This document shows, piece by piece, positions 44,962 to 55,723 of a stretch of 64,000 bases of DNA (within the stretch, counting starts at the first letter, position 1; every line of letters begins with the position of its first letter). The notes under the pieces were generated by a model. That model made no database searches. It saw only the letters and a list, made by a program, of their open reading frames with translations, and had not been told where the DNA came from. Position numbers and translations under genes: made by a program. Source of the stretch: Ampullaceana balthica (taxonomy: Eukaryota; Mollusca; Gastropoda; Lymnaeidae); assembly GCA_944989445.1 (NCBI GenBank), contig CALYLW010000067.1, positions 1,471,905 through 1,535,904 of the forward strand, in the 5' to 3' direction.

Positions 44962-45443
44962 AAATCCTTTATATTAACTCGTGGTGTCTGCGGCGGACCT
45001 TGCTTGCTTGCTTGCTTGTCGCCAAAACTTTTGATCGATTTTTAACCCACTTGCTAGCAAGATAGCGAGCTGAAATTTTGCAGGCAGTTTCGTACCGATG
45101 ATAAAAACAATGTATCAAAATTTCAGATCGATCGCATGTACCGTAATTAAATTATTGATTTTTTAGATTATTTTTTTTATTCCTATGTATCATGCTATTT
45201 TTTTAGATAGAGCGTCGCGGTGCGTATTATATTGAACAACCTTTCTGTCGCGCAATAAGGTGCGTATTTTATTGACAGCTCTTTTTATAAACATATTCCT
45301 GATCGGTGCGTATTATATTAAACATGTTTTACGACACAACTTCAATTTTGTATTTCTGGATGGTCTGGCGCTGCGTATTATAATGAACATTCTTTTAGTT
45401 ACTTCTCGTACATAAAGGATTTATAGTCAAAAACTTGGTTTTT
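44962..45443 (+). mobile_element. Helentron-like element, subfamily B, full length
   Basis: It starts AAATCCTTTATATTAACTCG and ends ACATAAAGGATTTATAGTC plus the hairpin AAAAAC-TTG-GTTTTT. The next subfamily-A unit starts immediately afterwards, so a B and an A element are joined head to tail. Confidence 0.82.
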
Positions 45444-45470
45444 AAATCCCTTATATTAACTTCACCGCCG

Positions 45471-45507
<37 letters not shown>

Positions 45508-45994
45508 GTCTCTCATCATCTCATGGGCTCGGCGGGCGGAAAAACAAAAGTCGAAAATGACCCACTTCCAATGATCCGATCGAACTGAAATTTGGCACAC
45601 GGACCCGTCTTACCTAACAATGCATCGTATCAAAATTTCAGATCGATCGAACGTACCGTAATTAAATTAATGCATTTTTAGTTTATCCTTATATGAGGTA
45701 TGTAATTTTAATTCACGATTTGTTATTGTTTTTTTGCCACGTGAAAGTTTGAGCATTGAGGCGACCCAACGAAACGACGGTGCGCTTTTGTTTACATTTT
45801 ACGTGTCACTCTGAGCTCGGTCAAGCGAATCGGTGACCAGACTTTTCCCCTCTCCCCCCACCCACCCCTCACTAGGGTTATGATGCAAAGTTGAGTTAAG
45901 ACAGATTCAGTCTGTAAATGTTTGAATATAATCAATACTTTTAGTTATGTCTCATCTATAAGGGATTTATAGTCAAAAACTTTGTTTTTACGGG
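45444..45994 (+). mobile_element. Helentron-like element, subfamily A, unit 3
   Basis: It starts AAATCCCTTATATTAACTTC, then a short (TC)n (45475-45513), the GGCTCGGCGGGCGG block, the core with GATCGATCGAACGTACCGTA, and the end TATAAGGGATTTATAGTC with the hairpin AAAAAC-TTT-GTTTTT-ACGGG. Confidence 0.85.
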
Positions 45995-46035
45995 GTTGTT
46001 TAATTTACGGGTTTTTCTTATTTACCACTATTTTT

Positions 46036-46570
46036 AAATCCCTTATATTAACTTCGCGGCCGTCTCTGTCTGTCTCTCTCTCATCATCTCATGGGCTCGG
46101 CGGGCGGAAAAACAAAAGTCGAAAATGACCCACTTCCAATGATCCGATCGAACTGAAATTTGGCACACGGACCCGTCTTACCTAACAATGCATCGTATCA
46201 AAATTTCAGATCGATCGAACGTACCGTAATTAAATTAATGCATTTTTAGTTTATCCTTATATGAGGTATGTAATTTAAATTCACGATTTGTTATTGTTTT
46301 TTTGCCACGTGAAAGTTTGAGCATTGAGGCGACCCAACGAAACGACGGTGCGCTTTTGTTTACATTTTACGTGTCACTCTGAGCTCGGTCAAGCGAATCG
46401 GTGACCAGACTTTTCCCCTCTCCCCCTCCCACCCACCCCTCCCCCCCCTAGGGTTATGAAGCAAACTTGTGTTAAGACAGATTCAGTCTGTAAATGTTTG
46501 AAAATAATCAATACTGTTAGTTATGTCTCATATATAAGGGATTTATAGTCAAAAACTTTGTTTTTACGGG
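46036..46570 (+). mobile_element. Helentron-like element, subfamily A, unit 4
   Basis: Same order of blocks as unit 3 and highly similar, with a shorter (TC) run and a C-rich tract (CCCCTCCCCCCCCTAGGG) near 46440. Complete ends. Confidence 0.85.
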
Positions 46571-46581
46571 TTTGTTTTTTT

Positions 46582-47045
46582 AAATCCCTTATATTAACTT
46601 CGCGGCCGTCTCTGTCTTGGGCTCGGCGGGCGGGCGGGCGGAAAAACAGAAGTCAAAAATGACCCACTTCCCATGATCCGATCGAACTGAAATTTGGCAC
46701 ACGGACCCGTCTCACCTAACAATGCATCGTATCAAAATTTCAGATCGATCGAACGTACCGTAATTAAATTAATGCATTTTTAGTTTATCCTTATATGAGG
46801 TATGTAATTCAAAATTCACTGTTTGTTATTGTTTTTCTTCTGCCAGTTTCACGTGAGTTTGAGTTGACGCCGACCGTCGTGTTGACGCCGACCGTCGTGC
46901 CGACACCCCCTCACATCCCATCCCCATTTATTAAAGACAAGGGACATCACTCGGTGTCAGTCTGTAAATGTTTGAAAATAATCAATACTGTTAGTTATGT
47001 CTCATATATAAGGGATTTATAGTCAAAAACTTTGTTTTTAGGGGT
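46582..47045 (+). mobile_element. Helentron-like element, subfamily A, unit 5
   Basis: Complete ends. The middle differs: a direct repeat of TTGACGCCGACCGTCGTG near 46863-46898 replaces the usual GTGCGCTTTTGTTTACATTT block. The (TC) run is almost absent. Confidence 0.85.
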
Positions 47046-47055
47046 TGTTTTATTT

Positions 47056-47562
47056 AAATCCCTTATATTAACTTCACCGCCGTCTCATGGGCGGGCGGAA
47101 AAACAGAAGTAAAAAATGACCCACTTCCAATGATCCGATCGAACTGAAATTTGGCACACGGACCCGTCTTACCTAACAATGCATCGTATCAAAATTTCAG
47201 ATCGATCGAACGTACCGTAATTAAATTAATGCATTTTTAGTTTATCCTTATATGAGGTATGTAATTTAAATTCACGATTTGTTATTGTTTTTTTGCCACG
47301 TGAAAGTTTGAGCATTGAGGCGACCCAAAGAAACGACGGTGCGCTTTTGTTTACATTTTACGTGTCACTCTGAGCTCGGTCAAGCGAATCGGTGACCAGA
47401 CTTTTCCCCTCTCCCCCTCCCACCCACCCCTCCCCCCCCCTAGGGTTATGAAGCAAACTTGTGTTAAGACAGATTCAGTCTGTAAATGTTTGAAAATAAT
47501 CAATACTGTTAGTTATGTCTCATATATAAGGGATTTATAGTCAAAAACTTTGTTTTTACGGT
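47056..47562 (+). mobile_element. Helentron-like element, subfamily A, unit 6
   Basis: Complete ends, very close to unit 4 in the 3' half (including CCCCTAGGGTTATGAAGC). The microsatellite is missing. Confidence 0.85.
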
Positions 47563-47571
47563 TTTTTTTTA

Positions 47572-48200
<629 letters not shown>

Positions 48201-48244
48201 TTTGTTTTATTTAATACCAAACACCTCATAAGCGCCCGCCCAAC

Positions 48245-48540
48245 GTTTTATACCACGGTGATGTGTTCACGTGGTGAACTCATGGATGTCAACAAAGCAG
48301 ACGGGTACCGATGCTTATATATAGACTATAGATAAACTAAAAATGCAATAATTTCAATTCGATCGATCTGAAATTTTGATACAATTCATTGTCATCCAAG
48401 ATCTATCTGTGGTAAAATTGTTAGATCTCTAGGACCATCAAAAGTGGTTTAATTTTACGTTTCAAGATTTGAAGGAAGGGTGGATGGATACAACATACAA
48501 ACATTGTGACTTATATAAAAGCGTGTAATAAAAGCGTTCA
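48245..48540 (-). mobile_element. Helentron-like related element, subfamily C, inverted
   Basis: It shares ATTCATTGTCATCCAAGATC, GATCGATCTGAAATTTTGAT and the AATTTTACGT block with the copy at 32235-32503. Confidence 0.6.
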
Positions 48541-49907
48541 AGTCAATTAGCGATCTGATAAAATGCTGTTCACAGATCGTCACGTCACACGTCTATTTTT
48601 AGCTTAATAAAATTTCAGGGCCTCGATTCAGCACTCAGCACATCAATTTTTGAATGTATCTTTATCAACTGAAACATCCCCTAACCCCCAAAACCCAACG
48701 CTGTAGCTTGCAATACAAGCGGTTTTTAAAGAAGTATTAACACATCAAAATTAAGTTCAGAAATAATCCGTTTTGGGCCAACATTGAAACATTCGTGAGA
48801 CGAAATCTTATAATATATATCTCTGTTTTTTTAAATGGTTAATCCAACTCATTTATCTGTGGCGTCAAGAATTAATCCCTATTTAATCTTCTCGTTGTGT
48901 GTGCAGCGGTGTAATGAGCCCCAACTAACACGGTTATTTTATTCCAGACGGACATATCACGCTGCTCGTCCCCTGGGACACAGCCGGCCCCTATCATGAG
49001 CTCGTCCCGCCCCTGTCCTGCGGAAGCTGTTTTTCTGAATCCACGTTAAAGCGTTTCTCCGTCCGATCACCGCATGGGATCTCTCCACACAAACCACGAC
49101 AGGTCTCGGCAAACTTGGCGGAAATAAAGCTTCCGCCGTTCTAAAATTAAGTCACGTGTTTCAGCGCCGAATTCGTCAAGTTAAATGATGATCTACTCAC
49201 CAACGGGTCCGGCTGCGGCACAGTTTGTCCATGCACTCGGGTCCTGACAAGAGTAGCCAGTAGTATATGCACTCGTGTCCTGATGAGAGTAGCCACTAGT
49301 ATGTTGTCGTATCATGATGTTAGCGGTTCGGCTCACTCCAGGGGAGGCAAGCGTGTGTACCGTGCATAAAATCAATAGGGCATCGAGCGGGCCGCCCCCA
49401 CCCCTCCATCTACTCAGATAGTCTGTGGCTAAAAGTTCGGCCATGTTTAACCGTACGGCTTCTTAGAGGTAATACCCGACGTGACGGTCTATTGAATGGG
49501 GGGAGGGGATGGTATAGGGGGTTATAGTAGACCTGGTGAACAGCAGACCCTTCTCCCCCACACTTTTTGGGACAGTACACGCTTCAGGAAGTGGGTTAAA
49601 TATAGCTTTTAGTAGTGACCAGAGGAAAGGGGTTATAGGGGTCATTTGTAGCCAAGCTGGGAGCTGGAGGGAAATTACTAAGTTGTTAAAGGACGTTGGT
49701 TACAAGGGTCATCAAAAAATGATTACATGGCTTGGGAAACAGAGTCACCAATACATGTTTACAGGGAGCAGTCTAAAAGGATCTACATGGCATTAATCTA
49801 CGAGAATGTATTAAGAGTATGGCGATTATTTTTAAGATTATGTCAAGAGCTATACAGAAAGATGACTTTAGCTAGTGGCACTGACAATGTTCTGAAAGTT
49901 CATGATT
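48541..49907. other. unassigned DNA
   Basis: No gene is recognised. A stretch around 48890-49450 is less AT-rich and not obviously repetitive. Short frames (49193-49444 minus, 49463-49645 minus) show no domain. A ~40-base near-repeat (CACTCGGGTCCTGACAAGAG / CACTCGTGTCCTGATGAGAG) lies near 49240 and 49270. Confidence 0.4.
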
Positions 49908-50110
49908 GCCAGTAACACTAAAATATTCTAAAATTTGATGTTGGCTTGTAATATTAAACTATTCTAAAAATTGATGTTAGCTAGTACCACTAAAATAATC
50001 TAAAAGTTGACGTTGGATTGTAACACTAAAATATTCTAAAAATTGATGTTGGCTGGTAACACTAAAATATTCTAAAATATATTGGTTAGCTAGTAACACT
50101 GACATTTTCT
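49908..50110. repeat. ~36-bp minisatellite (~6 copies)
   Basis: Units of TAACACTAAAATATTCTAAA + ATTGATGTTGGCTAG, with substitutions. Confidence 0.85.
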
Positions 50111-52139
50111 TAAAGTTGATGCTAAGCACATAACACTAGCCGTAGACTAAAACAGTTTGTTATCAATAACTATAACCAGCTATTACCAGCCTTAAAAAAC
50201 CTGTGCCCCCATAGCTCAATGGCCCCAGAAACGCCACTGGGCTGGAGTCACCAATCCATCAAATGACGACAACTTCAACACTCTGGTGAAAAGCCTTTTG
50301 GGATGAACGCAGCCTTCCAGAGACGACAAGAGCAACAGTTTTTAATTAAGAATGTTCAATAACGGAGAGACACAATGGAGCCATGTTATGCATTGTGTAC
50401 CGTGAAGCAACTCAATTCATCTTTGTGGCCATCTGACGTGCGTTTGTGAGAACCACAGTTCGTCTCACAATAAAACGTCCAGTATTGTGAGACCATTGCA
50501 ACTCTTTGAAGTGAAACTTACTATAGGGACTTGAGGTTCGTCTCGTAGAAAGTCAAAGTTAGACGGAAATCAAAATAAGACCGAATTCAAAGAAAATGTT
50601 CATCAGGAATTTTTACCATGTGCCCGTTGACTGAAAAAAATCATAAAATGTCTTTGTGTTGGAATGAATGGACTTTGGTATTGCGAGTTAACTACTTGTG
50701 TTGTTTTATTAAATATTTGGGTTGTGTTAAATAATGGGGTAGCTGTGTTAAACACTTGGGTTGCCATATAGTATTTGCTCAATTTTAAATCGATGTCAAC
50801 CAGTAAAACCTAACAAATCCTTTGTTGTAGCCAATAAAACACGTCTGCAAATAAATCAAGCGGCTCTGGTGGCTTTATTCAGATGTTGCAAGCTTTGCGA
50901 TGCCCAGTAGGAGTCGTTCAGTCAGGGTAGCAGTTCTCTAGACAAGATAAAGTTTTCTAGTAAGGTCGACAAAGTTCCAGGAAATTTAACAAATGTATTA
51001 GCCAGCGAAGACTTCACTGGTGCATTAAAAAAAAATCTCGTCTCAGTAAAATTATACTGTAAAATTGTACTGTAAAATTGCACTGTAAAATTGTACTGTA
51101 ACTTCAAATAGAGTGTGAAAGTTTGTTTATGTGCCTAAATTTGCACGCCTGCAATTACATCTCCATCAAACATTTTAGTGGTATTTATAAAGGACGCTTT
51201 TCTGACACCAAACTATAAACAAATTTATATTTGAACACAAGTACCAATTAAAAAGACATGTTAAAATCACTAAAAAAGGATATAATTAAAATAAAGATAA
51301 TTAATTCAACCTGAACTCTCATAGGCACCGTAATCATCAGATCGTGGGCCCTTTAGAGATACTAGAACAACTTAAAAGATGCCAAAGTCTAAAATTGGTT
51401 TGTGTTATCTTACAGAAGATTATTGCGTCCTACGCATATCTATGGTTTATGTCCAGTTTTGTATTTTTATTAGAGTTGATAGTGTGTTGGGATTCCTGGT
51501 TTGATCAGGCAACATGTTTCACGCCCGAATAAAAAAAATTAAAAAACAAAAAAACAACAACAAAAAACAATAACTTTATAACGTATGAACGCAACCAATT
51601 TTCTACCTCGTTCAACTCATGTGTCCCACCGACTCAATACCTTGTAATGATTTCTTCCTGTCAAAGGCTGTGAATGTGTTGGCAGAAAAATCACGCTATT
51701 GAGAAATCGATTTATAAAAAATCAAACGCTTTTCAGTTCTGCAGGTTTTTTTTATTTACATCGATTCAAGACATGAGCGGGAAGAAATATTCATAGTTGG
51801 AATGAGAATAAAAGGATATAATATATAAATATTGAGAAACCATCAATAAGTTATTAAGCATGGTAAGCGAGTAATCGACATATAACGTCATTAAACTAAC
51901 CAGAGGGAACCATTCGAATTGACCGGAAGTAAACATCAAGATGACCGGAAGGAAACATTAACATAACCGGAAAGAAAGTAAAGAACCCAAATAGATCAGT
52001 AAAGTCTCTACGATCTTCTTATGGACACAAAAACAATTCTTATTTTTAATTTGTTAGTACAAGACTCCTGAATTTTTCTTTTTAATGTTATTAAATTTTG
52101 AAAGAAGATTTTAAAATCATAACAATCTGTGTTTGGAAA
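50111..52139. other. unassigned DNA
   Basis: Mostly AT-rich with no recognised gene. Two small repeats are included: ~13-bp units of CTGTAAAATTGTA at 51045-51105, and a cluster of ACCGGAAG motifs at about 51920-51975. Confidence 0.45.
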
Positions 52140-52995
52140 GATAGTTATTATTTATTATCAAAACAGTCTATCGTGGGAAAGTTTGATACAATGTACTATC
52201 TGATCAGTCAATCTTGGGAAAGTTATATTATATCAGACCAATCTATCTTTGGCAAAGTTATATTATATCAGACCAATCTATCTTTTGCAAAGTTATATTA
52301 TATCAGACCAATCTATCTTGGGCAAAGTTATATTATATCAGACCATTCTATCTTGGGCAAAGTTATATTATATCAGACCAATCTATCTTGGGCAAAGTTA
52401 TATTATATGAGACCAATCTATCTTTGGGAAAAATATATTTTTTTAGACTCAACATGGTAAGCTAGATGCTATCAGACCAGTCTCTCTTGGGTAAGTTTGA
52501 TATTATTTGGGGCCGTCCATAAATCGACGACACGCGATTTTGGCAGATTTTTCACTCCCCTTCCCCCCTCGTCACGCGTCGTCACAAAAACTTAGACCCA
52601 CCCTCTTTTCCAATATGACTTCACAAAGCTTTGCCCCCCCCCCATAAAAGCCGTATTTTCCGTTTGAAAAATAGCATGTTTCGAATCCCTTTTTTTGTCA
52701 TTTAAGCATGTATTTAGTGTAAGGCTGCACTCTAATATCATAACACGCGCGAAGCCATTGTAAAACGTCATTAAATAAATTGTAAGAAATCAAATATTTA
52801 AGAGGAACTTTGATTTCAAGTTGCGAGTTTGATGTGACGTCACATTTCTCAAACACCCCGCCCTTCTTAACACATCGTCACAATTGTGTGGAGCCCCCTC
52901 CCCCCTAGCTGCGTGACGTCATTTATGGACGGCCCCTTAGACCAGTCTATCTTGGGACAACTAGATATTATCAGACTTGTCTATATTTGGAAAGT
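52140..52995. repeat. 35-bp minisatellite, split by an insertion
   Basis: Units of TTATATTATATCAGACCAAT + CTATCTTGGGCAAAG, about nine copies up to 52508. The array resumes at 52937 with TTAGACCAGTCTATCTTGGG. The 428-bp gap is filled by the inverted-repeat element at 52509-52936. Confidence 0.9.
52509..52936. mobile_element. 428-bp terminal-inverted-repeat element (MITE)
   Basis: GGGGCCGTCCATAAAT at the left and ATTTATGGACGGCCCC at the right are perfect 16-bp inverted repeats, the same terminus type as the 276-bp element at 4954. The interior carries inverted GTCACGCGTCGTCAC-type blocks. It interrupts a 35-bp tandem repeat, so the pre-insertion site is known. TT is shared by both flanks (possible 2-bp or 3-bp target duplication). 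No coding capacity. Confidence 0.88.
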
Positions 52996-53269
52996 TAGTG
53001 TCAAACCAAACTGTTGTTTGAAACGATGAGTAGGATGTTTAGAAAACAGAGATATATTGGACAGGAAAAGTCATCACACAATACAAACTAAAAATGTGAT
53101 TTGGAATAGCACAGCAACCTATTAAATGTGTGTCTACATGTGTGTCTACCTGTGTGAATATGTTTGTGTTGGTTTGTAGGTGTTTCCTCCTTACTTTTCT
53201 CAAAACTCTATAACCTCCCCTCTAAAACATCTCCAACCTATATAACCTCTTCAATCTTCACAACCTCTA
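52996..53269. other. unassigned spacer
   Basis: No gene or element recognised. GTGTGTCTACATGTGTGTCT lies near 53125. Confidence 0.5.
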
Positions 53270-53510
53270 TTACAACTCCAGCCTCTATTACCTCTCCAAC
53301 CTCTATAACCTGACCAACCTCTACAACCTGACCAACCTCTATAACCTGACCAACCTCTATAACCTGACCAACCTCTATAACCTGACCAACCTCTATAACC
53401 TCACCAACCTGTATAACCTCACCAACCTCTATAACCTGTACAATCTCTATAACCTGACCAACCTATATAACCTCATCAACCTCTATTACCTCTCCAATCA
53501 CCACAACCCC
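53270..53510. repeat. 18-bp minisatellite (~13 copies)
   Basis: Units of CTCTATAACCTGACCAAC, with ACCTCACC and ACCTGTAC variants. Confidence 0.9.
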
Positions 53511-54285
53511 CCTCTAAAACCTCTTACACCTTTTTAATCTCTCTTACCTCTACCACCCCTCCCCAAACAGCTCAGTCATGGATGAAAGTAAAACGACAAC
53601 ATTGAAATCTTGGAGCCCTATGTGTGTTACCTCCCCCTGATATCGACATCTGAGCGCCCCCAGACAAGGGCGTATGTCTACTTGCTCAGAGATTAACATG
53701 TGAACCCGAGAAATCTGGACTCAAATTTACGTGCACTTGTAGAGACGAACTCTCAGCTGATGGCTCTGTGTGGACTGTCGTGCTTTCAATGCAAATAAAA
53801 AAGTTTGCTTTCAAAAATTGAATTTCAAAAAGCTGTTCTGATAAATCTTTCTCTAGACGAATTTTAAAAAATCAATCTTGAGTTATTTTGAAAGGTATCA
53901 CTGTACATGAAAAATATGACTTTTGGTCAAAGGTGCAGTTAGGATCTAGCTAGATGACACATTGGCTGAGGGACGAAAGGACGGCAGGAAATGAAAGTGT
54001 TGTCAAATAGTGAAGGACAGAAGTGAAAAAAGAGAGACTAGTAGAAAAGATAGGGCATAACAGAGAGAAAAAAAGAGTCGAAGGAGAAAGTGAAAATAAG
54101 AGAATACATAGAGAATACATAGAGAATACATAGAGAATACATAGAGAATACATAGAGAATCTAAAAAAAGGGTGATGGAGAATGGTGGAGATAAGAGTGA
54201 GAAGACAAAGAGAGAGTAAATGCGGCTAAAATAAAAGATAATTTAAAAAGGAGAACAGAGAAAGAACAAAATAGAAAACTAAACA
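53511..54285. other. unassigned DNA with an 11-bp repeat
   Basis: It contains about five copies of AGAGAATACAT at 54100-54160, and a GA/AAAG-rich stretch. No gene. Confidence 0.5.
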
Positions 54286-55089
54286 ACCCCGTAAAAACAA
54301 AGTTTTTGACTATAAATCCCTTATATTTGCTTTTAACCCGGGGCAGGTGGGGGGGAGAGGGGAAAGGTCTTGTCACCGCGTCGGGCGTCGCGGACGGCCA
54401 CGACGAACGACAGAGATAGACGGTTCCAAACATTTACATCTCCCCTGCCGCTAAATATAGGTTAATAAAGTAATGGGGGTGAGACTGCAATCAGGCTTTT
54501 AAAAAGGTAAATGCATAAAATAAAAACAGGGTATTAGTAGGCCTGACAGGACGTAACACAACAGCGAACGTTTCGGCAAAGAGACTTCTTCAACGGACAA
54601 ATAGTACACAAATGAAACGAATAAAACGAAATAATAGAAAAAAACACTTAGCTGCGGTGAAATCCAAGTTTCTATTATTTCGTTTTATTCGTTTCATTTG
54701 TGTACTATTTGTCCGTTGAAGAAGGCTCTTTGCCGAAACGTTCGCTGTTGTGTTACGTCCTGTCAGGCCTACTAATACCCTGTTTTTATTTTATGCATTT
54801 ACCTAAATATAGGTGCTAGGTCAACACGACCTAGCAGACGACGACTTTTGTTTTTCTAAATAGTTATTTATATAGATAAACTAAAAATGCATTTATTTAA
54901 TTACGGTATGTTCGATCGATCTGAAATTTTGATACGATGCATTGTTAGGTGAGACGGGTCCGTGTGCCAAATTTCAGCTCGATGGCTTCACTGGAAGTGG
55001 GTCATTTTTGACTTTTGTTTTTCCGCGGGTGGACGGGCGGACGGGACGAACGACGAACGAGTCGGCGGTGAAGTTAATATAAGGGATTT
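54286..55089 (-). mobile_element. Helentron-like element, subfamily A, inverted, split by a foldback element
   Basis: Minus strand: it starts AAATCCCTTATATTAACTTC at 55089 and contains the core (GATCGATC near 54913). It is interrupted at about 54463-54802 and ends with AAATATAAGGGATTTATAGT (near 54330), then the hairpin AAAAAC-TTT-GTTTTT-ACGGG. The body is close to the cluster at 45444-48200. Confidence 0.8.
54505..54804. mobile_element. foldback element: 136-bp arms, 28-bp loop, one mismatch
   Basis: 54505-54640 and 54669-54804 are reverse complements of equal length. I find a single arm mismatch (AGACTTCTTC against AGCCTTCTTC). The arms start AGGTAAATGCATAAAATAAA and contain GCCGAAACGTTCGCTGTTG. 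CTAAATATAGGT occurs at 54451-54462 and 54803-54814, flanking the insertion as a possible 12-bp duplication. It is inserted in a Helentron-like unit. No coding frame and no hammerhead core (CTGATGA) was seen. Confidence 0.9.
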
Positions 55090-55100
55090 AATAAAACAAA

Positions 55101-55723
55101 CCCGTAAAAACAAAGTTTTTGACTATAAATTCCTTATATATGAGTCATAACTAACAGTATTGATTATTTTCAAACGCGACAAGCATTTACAGACTGAATC
55201 TGTCTTAACAATTTGTTGGTACTGTAACAAGCCAGGACATATGGCGAAGCAGTGTTACCACAATAAAGGACAACCAAATAGGGTGTCACCTAATACCAGT
55301 CCTATAAGAAAGAAAACAGAAGAAAAATCTGTCTTAACTCAACGTTGCTTCATAACCATAGGGGGGGGGGCGAGTTCAGCATGACACGTAAAATGTAAAC
55401 AAAAGCACGCCGGTACTTCGATGGGTCGACGTCAAAGCGTCAACTCAAACTCTCACGTGGGAAAAAAAAATAACAAACCGTGAATTTGAATTACACATGT
55501 TATATAAGGATAAACTAAAAATGCATTAATTTATTTACGGTACGTTCGATCGATCTGAAATTTTGATACGATGCATTGTTAGGTGGGTCGGGTCCGTGTG
55601 CCAAATTTCAACTCGATCGGATCACGGGAACTGGGTCATTTTCGACTTTTGTTTTTCCGCCCGCCCAAGACAGAGAGATATGATGACAGACAGAGACGCC
55701 GGTGAAGTAAATATACGGGATTT
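55101..55723 (-). mobile_element. Helentron-like element, subfamily A, inverted, with zinc-knuckle insert
   Basis: Minus strand: it starts AAATCCCGTATATTTACTTC at 55723 and contains the core (CAAAATTTCAGATCGATCGA near 55556) and the TTTGTTTACATTTTACGTGT block. It ends with ATATAAGGAATTTATAGTC and the hairpin. It is interrupted at 55210-55338 by a foreign segment encoding a CCHC knuckle. Its 5' end borders the 19-bp array directly. Confidence 0.8.
55210..55338 (+). pseudogene. captured gag zinc-knuckle segment with 13-bp flanking repeat
   Basis: The plus strand encodes CWYCNKPGHMAKQCYHNKG, a perfect C-x2-C-x4-H-x4-C knuckle of the retroviral/retrotransposon nucleocapsid type, followed by a basic, proline/serine-rich stretch. 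The 13-bp sequence AATCTGTCTTAAC occurs on both sides (55197-55209 and 55326-55338), and the flanking DNA is continuous Helentron-like sequence. The structure is therefore an insertion of about 116 bases with a target-site duplication, of the size made by target-primed reverse transcription. No poly-A or LTR is present. The source element is unknown. It is not from the LTR element at 20.8-27.0 kb, whose gag lacks a knuckle. Confidence 0.8.

Noticed and set aside
54505..54804. Hammerhead ribozyme or Penelope-type terminal repeat in the foldback arms
   Set aside because: The GCCGAAACGTT motif is suggestive, but no CTGATGA core or GIY-YIG/RT coding sequence was found.
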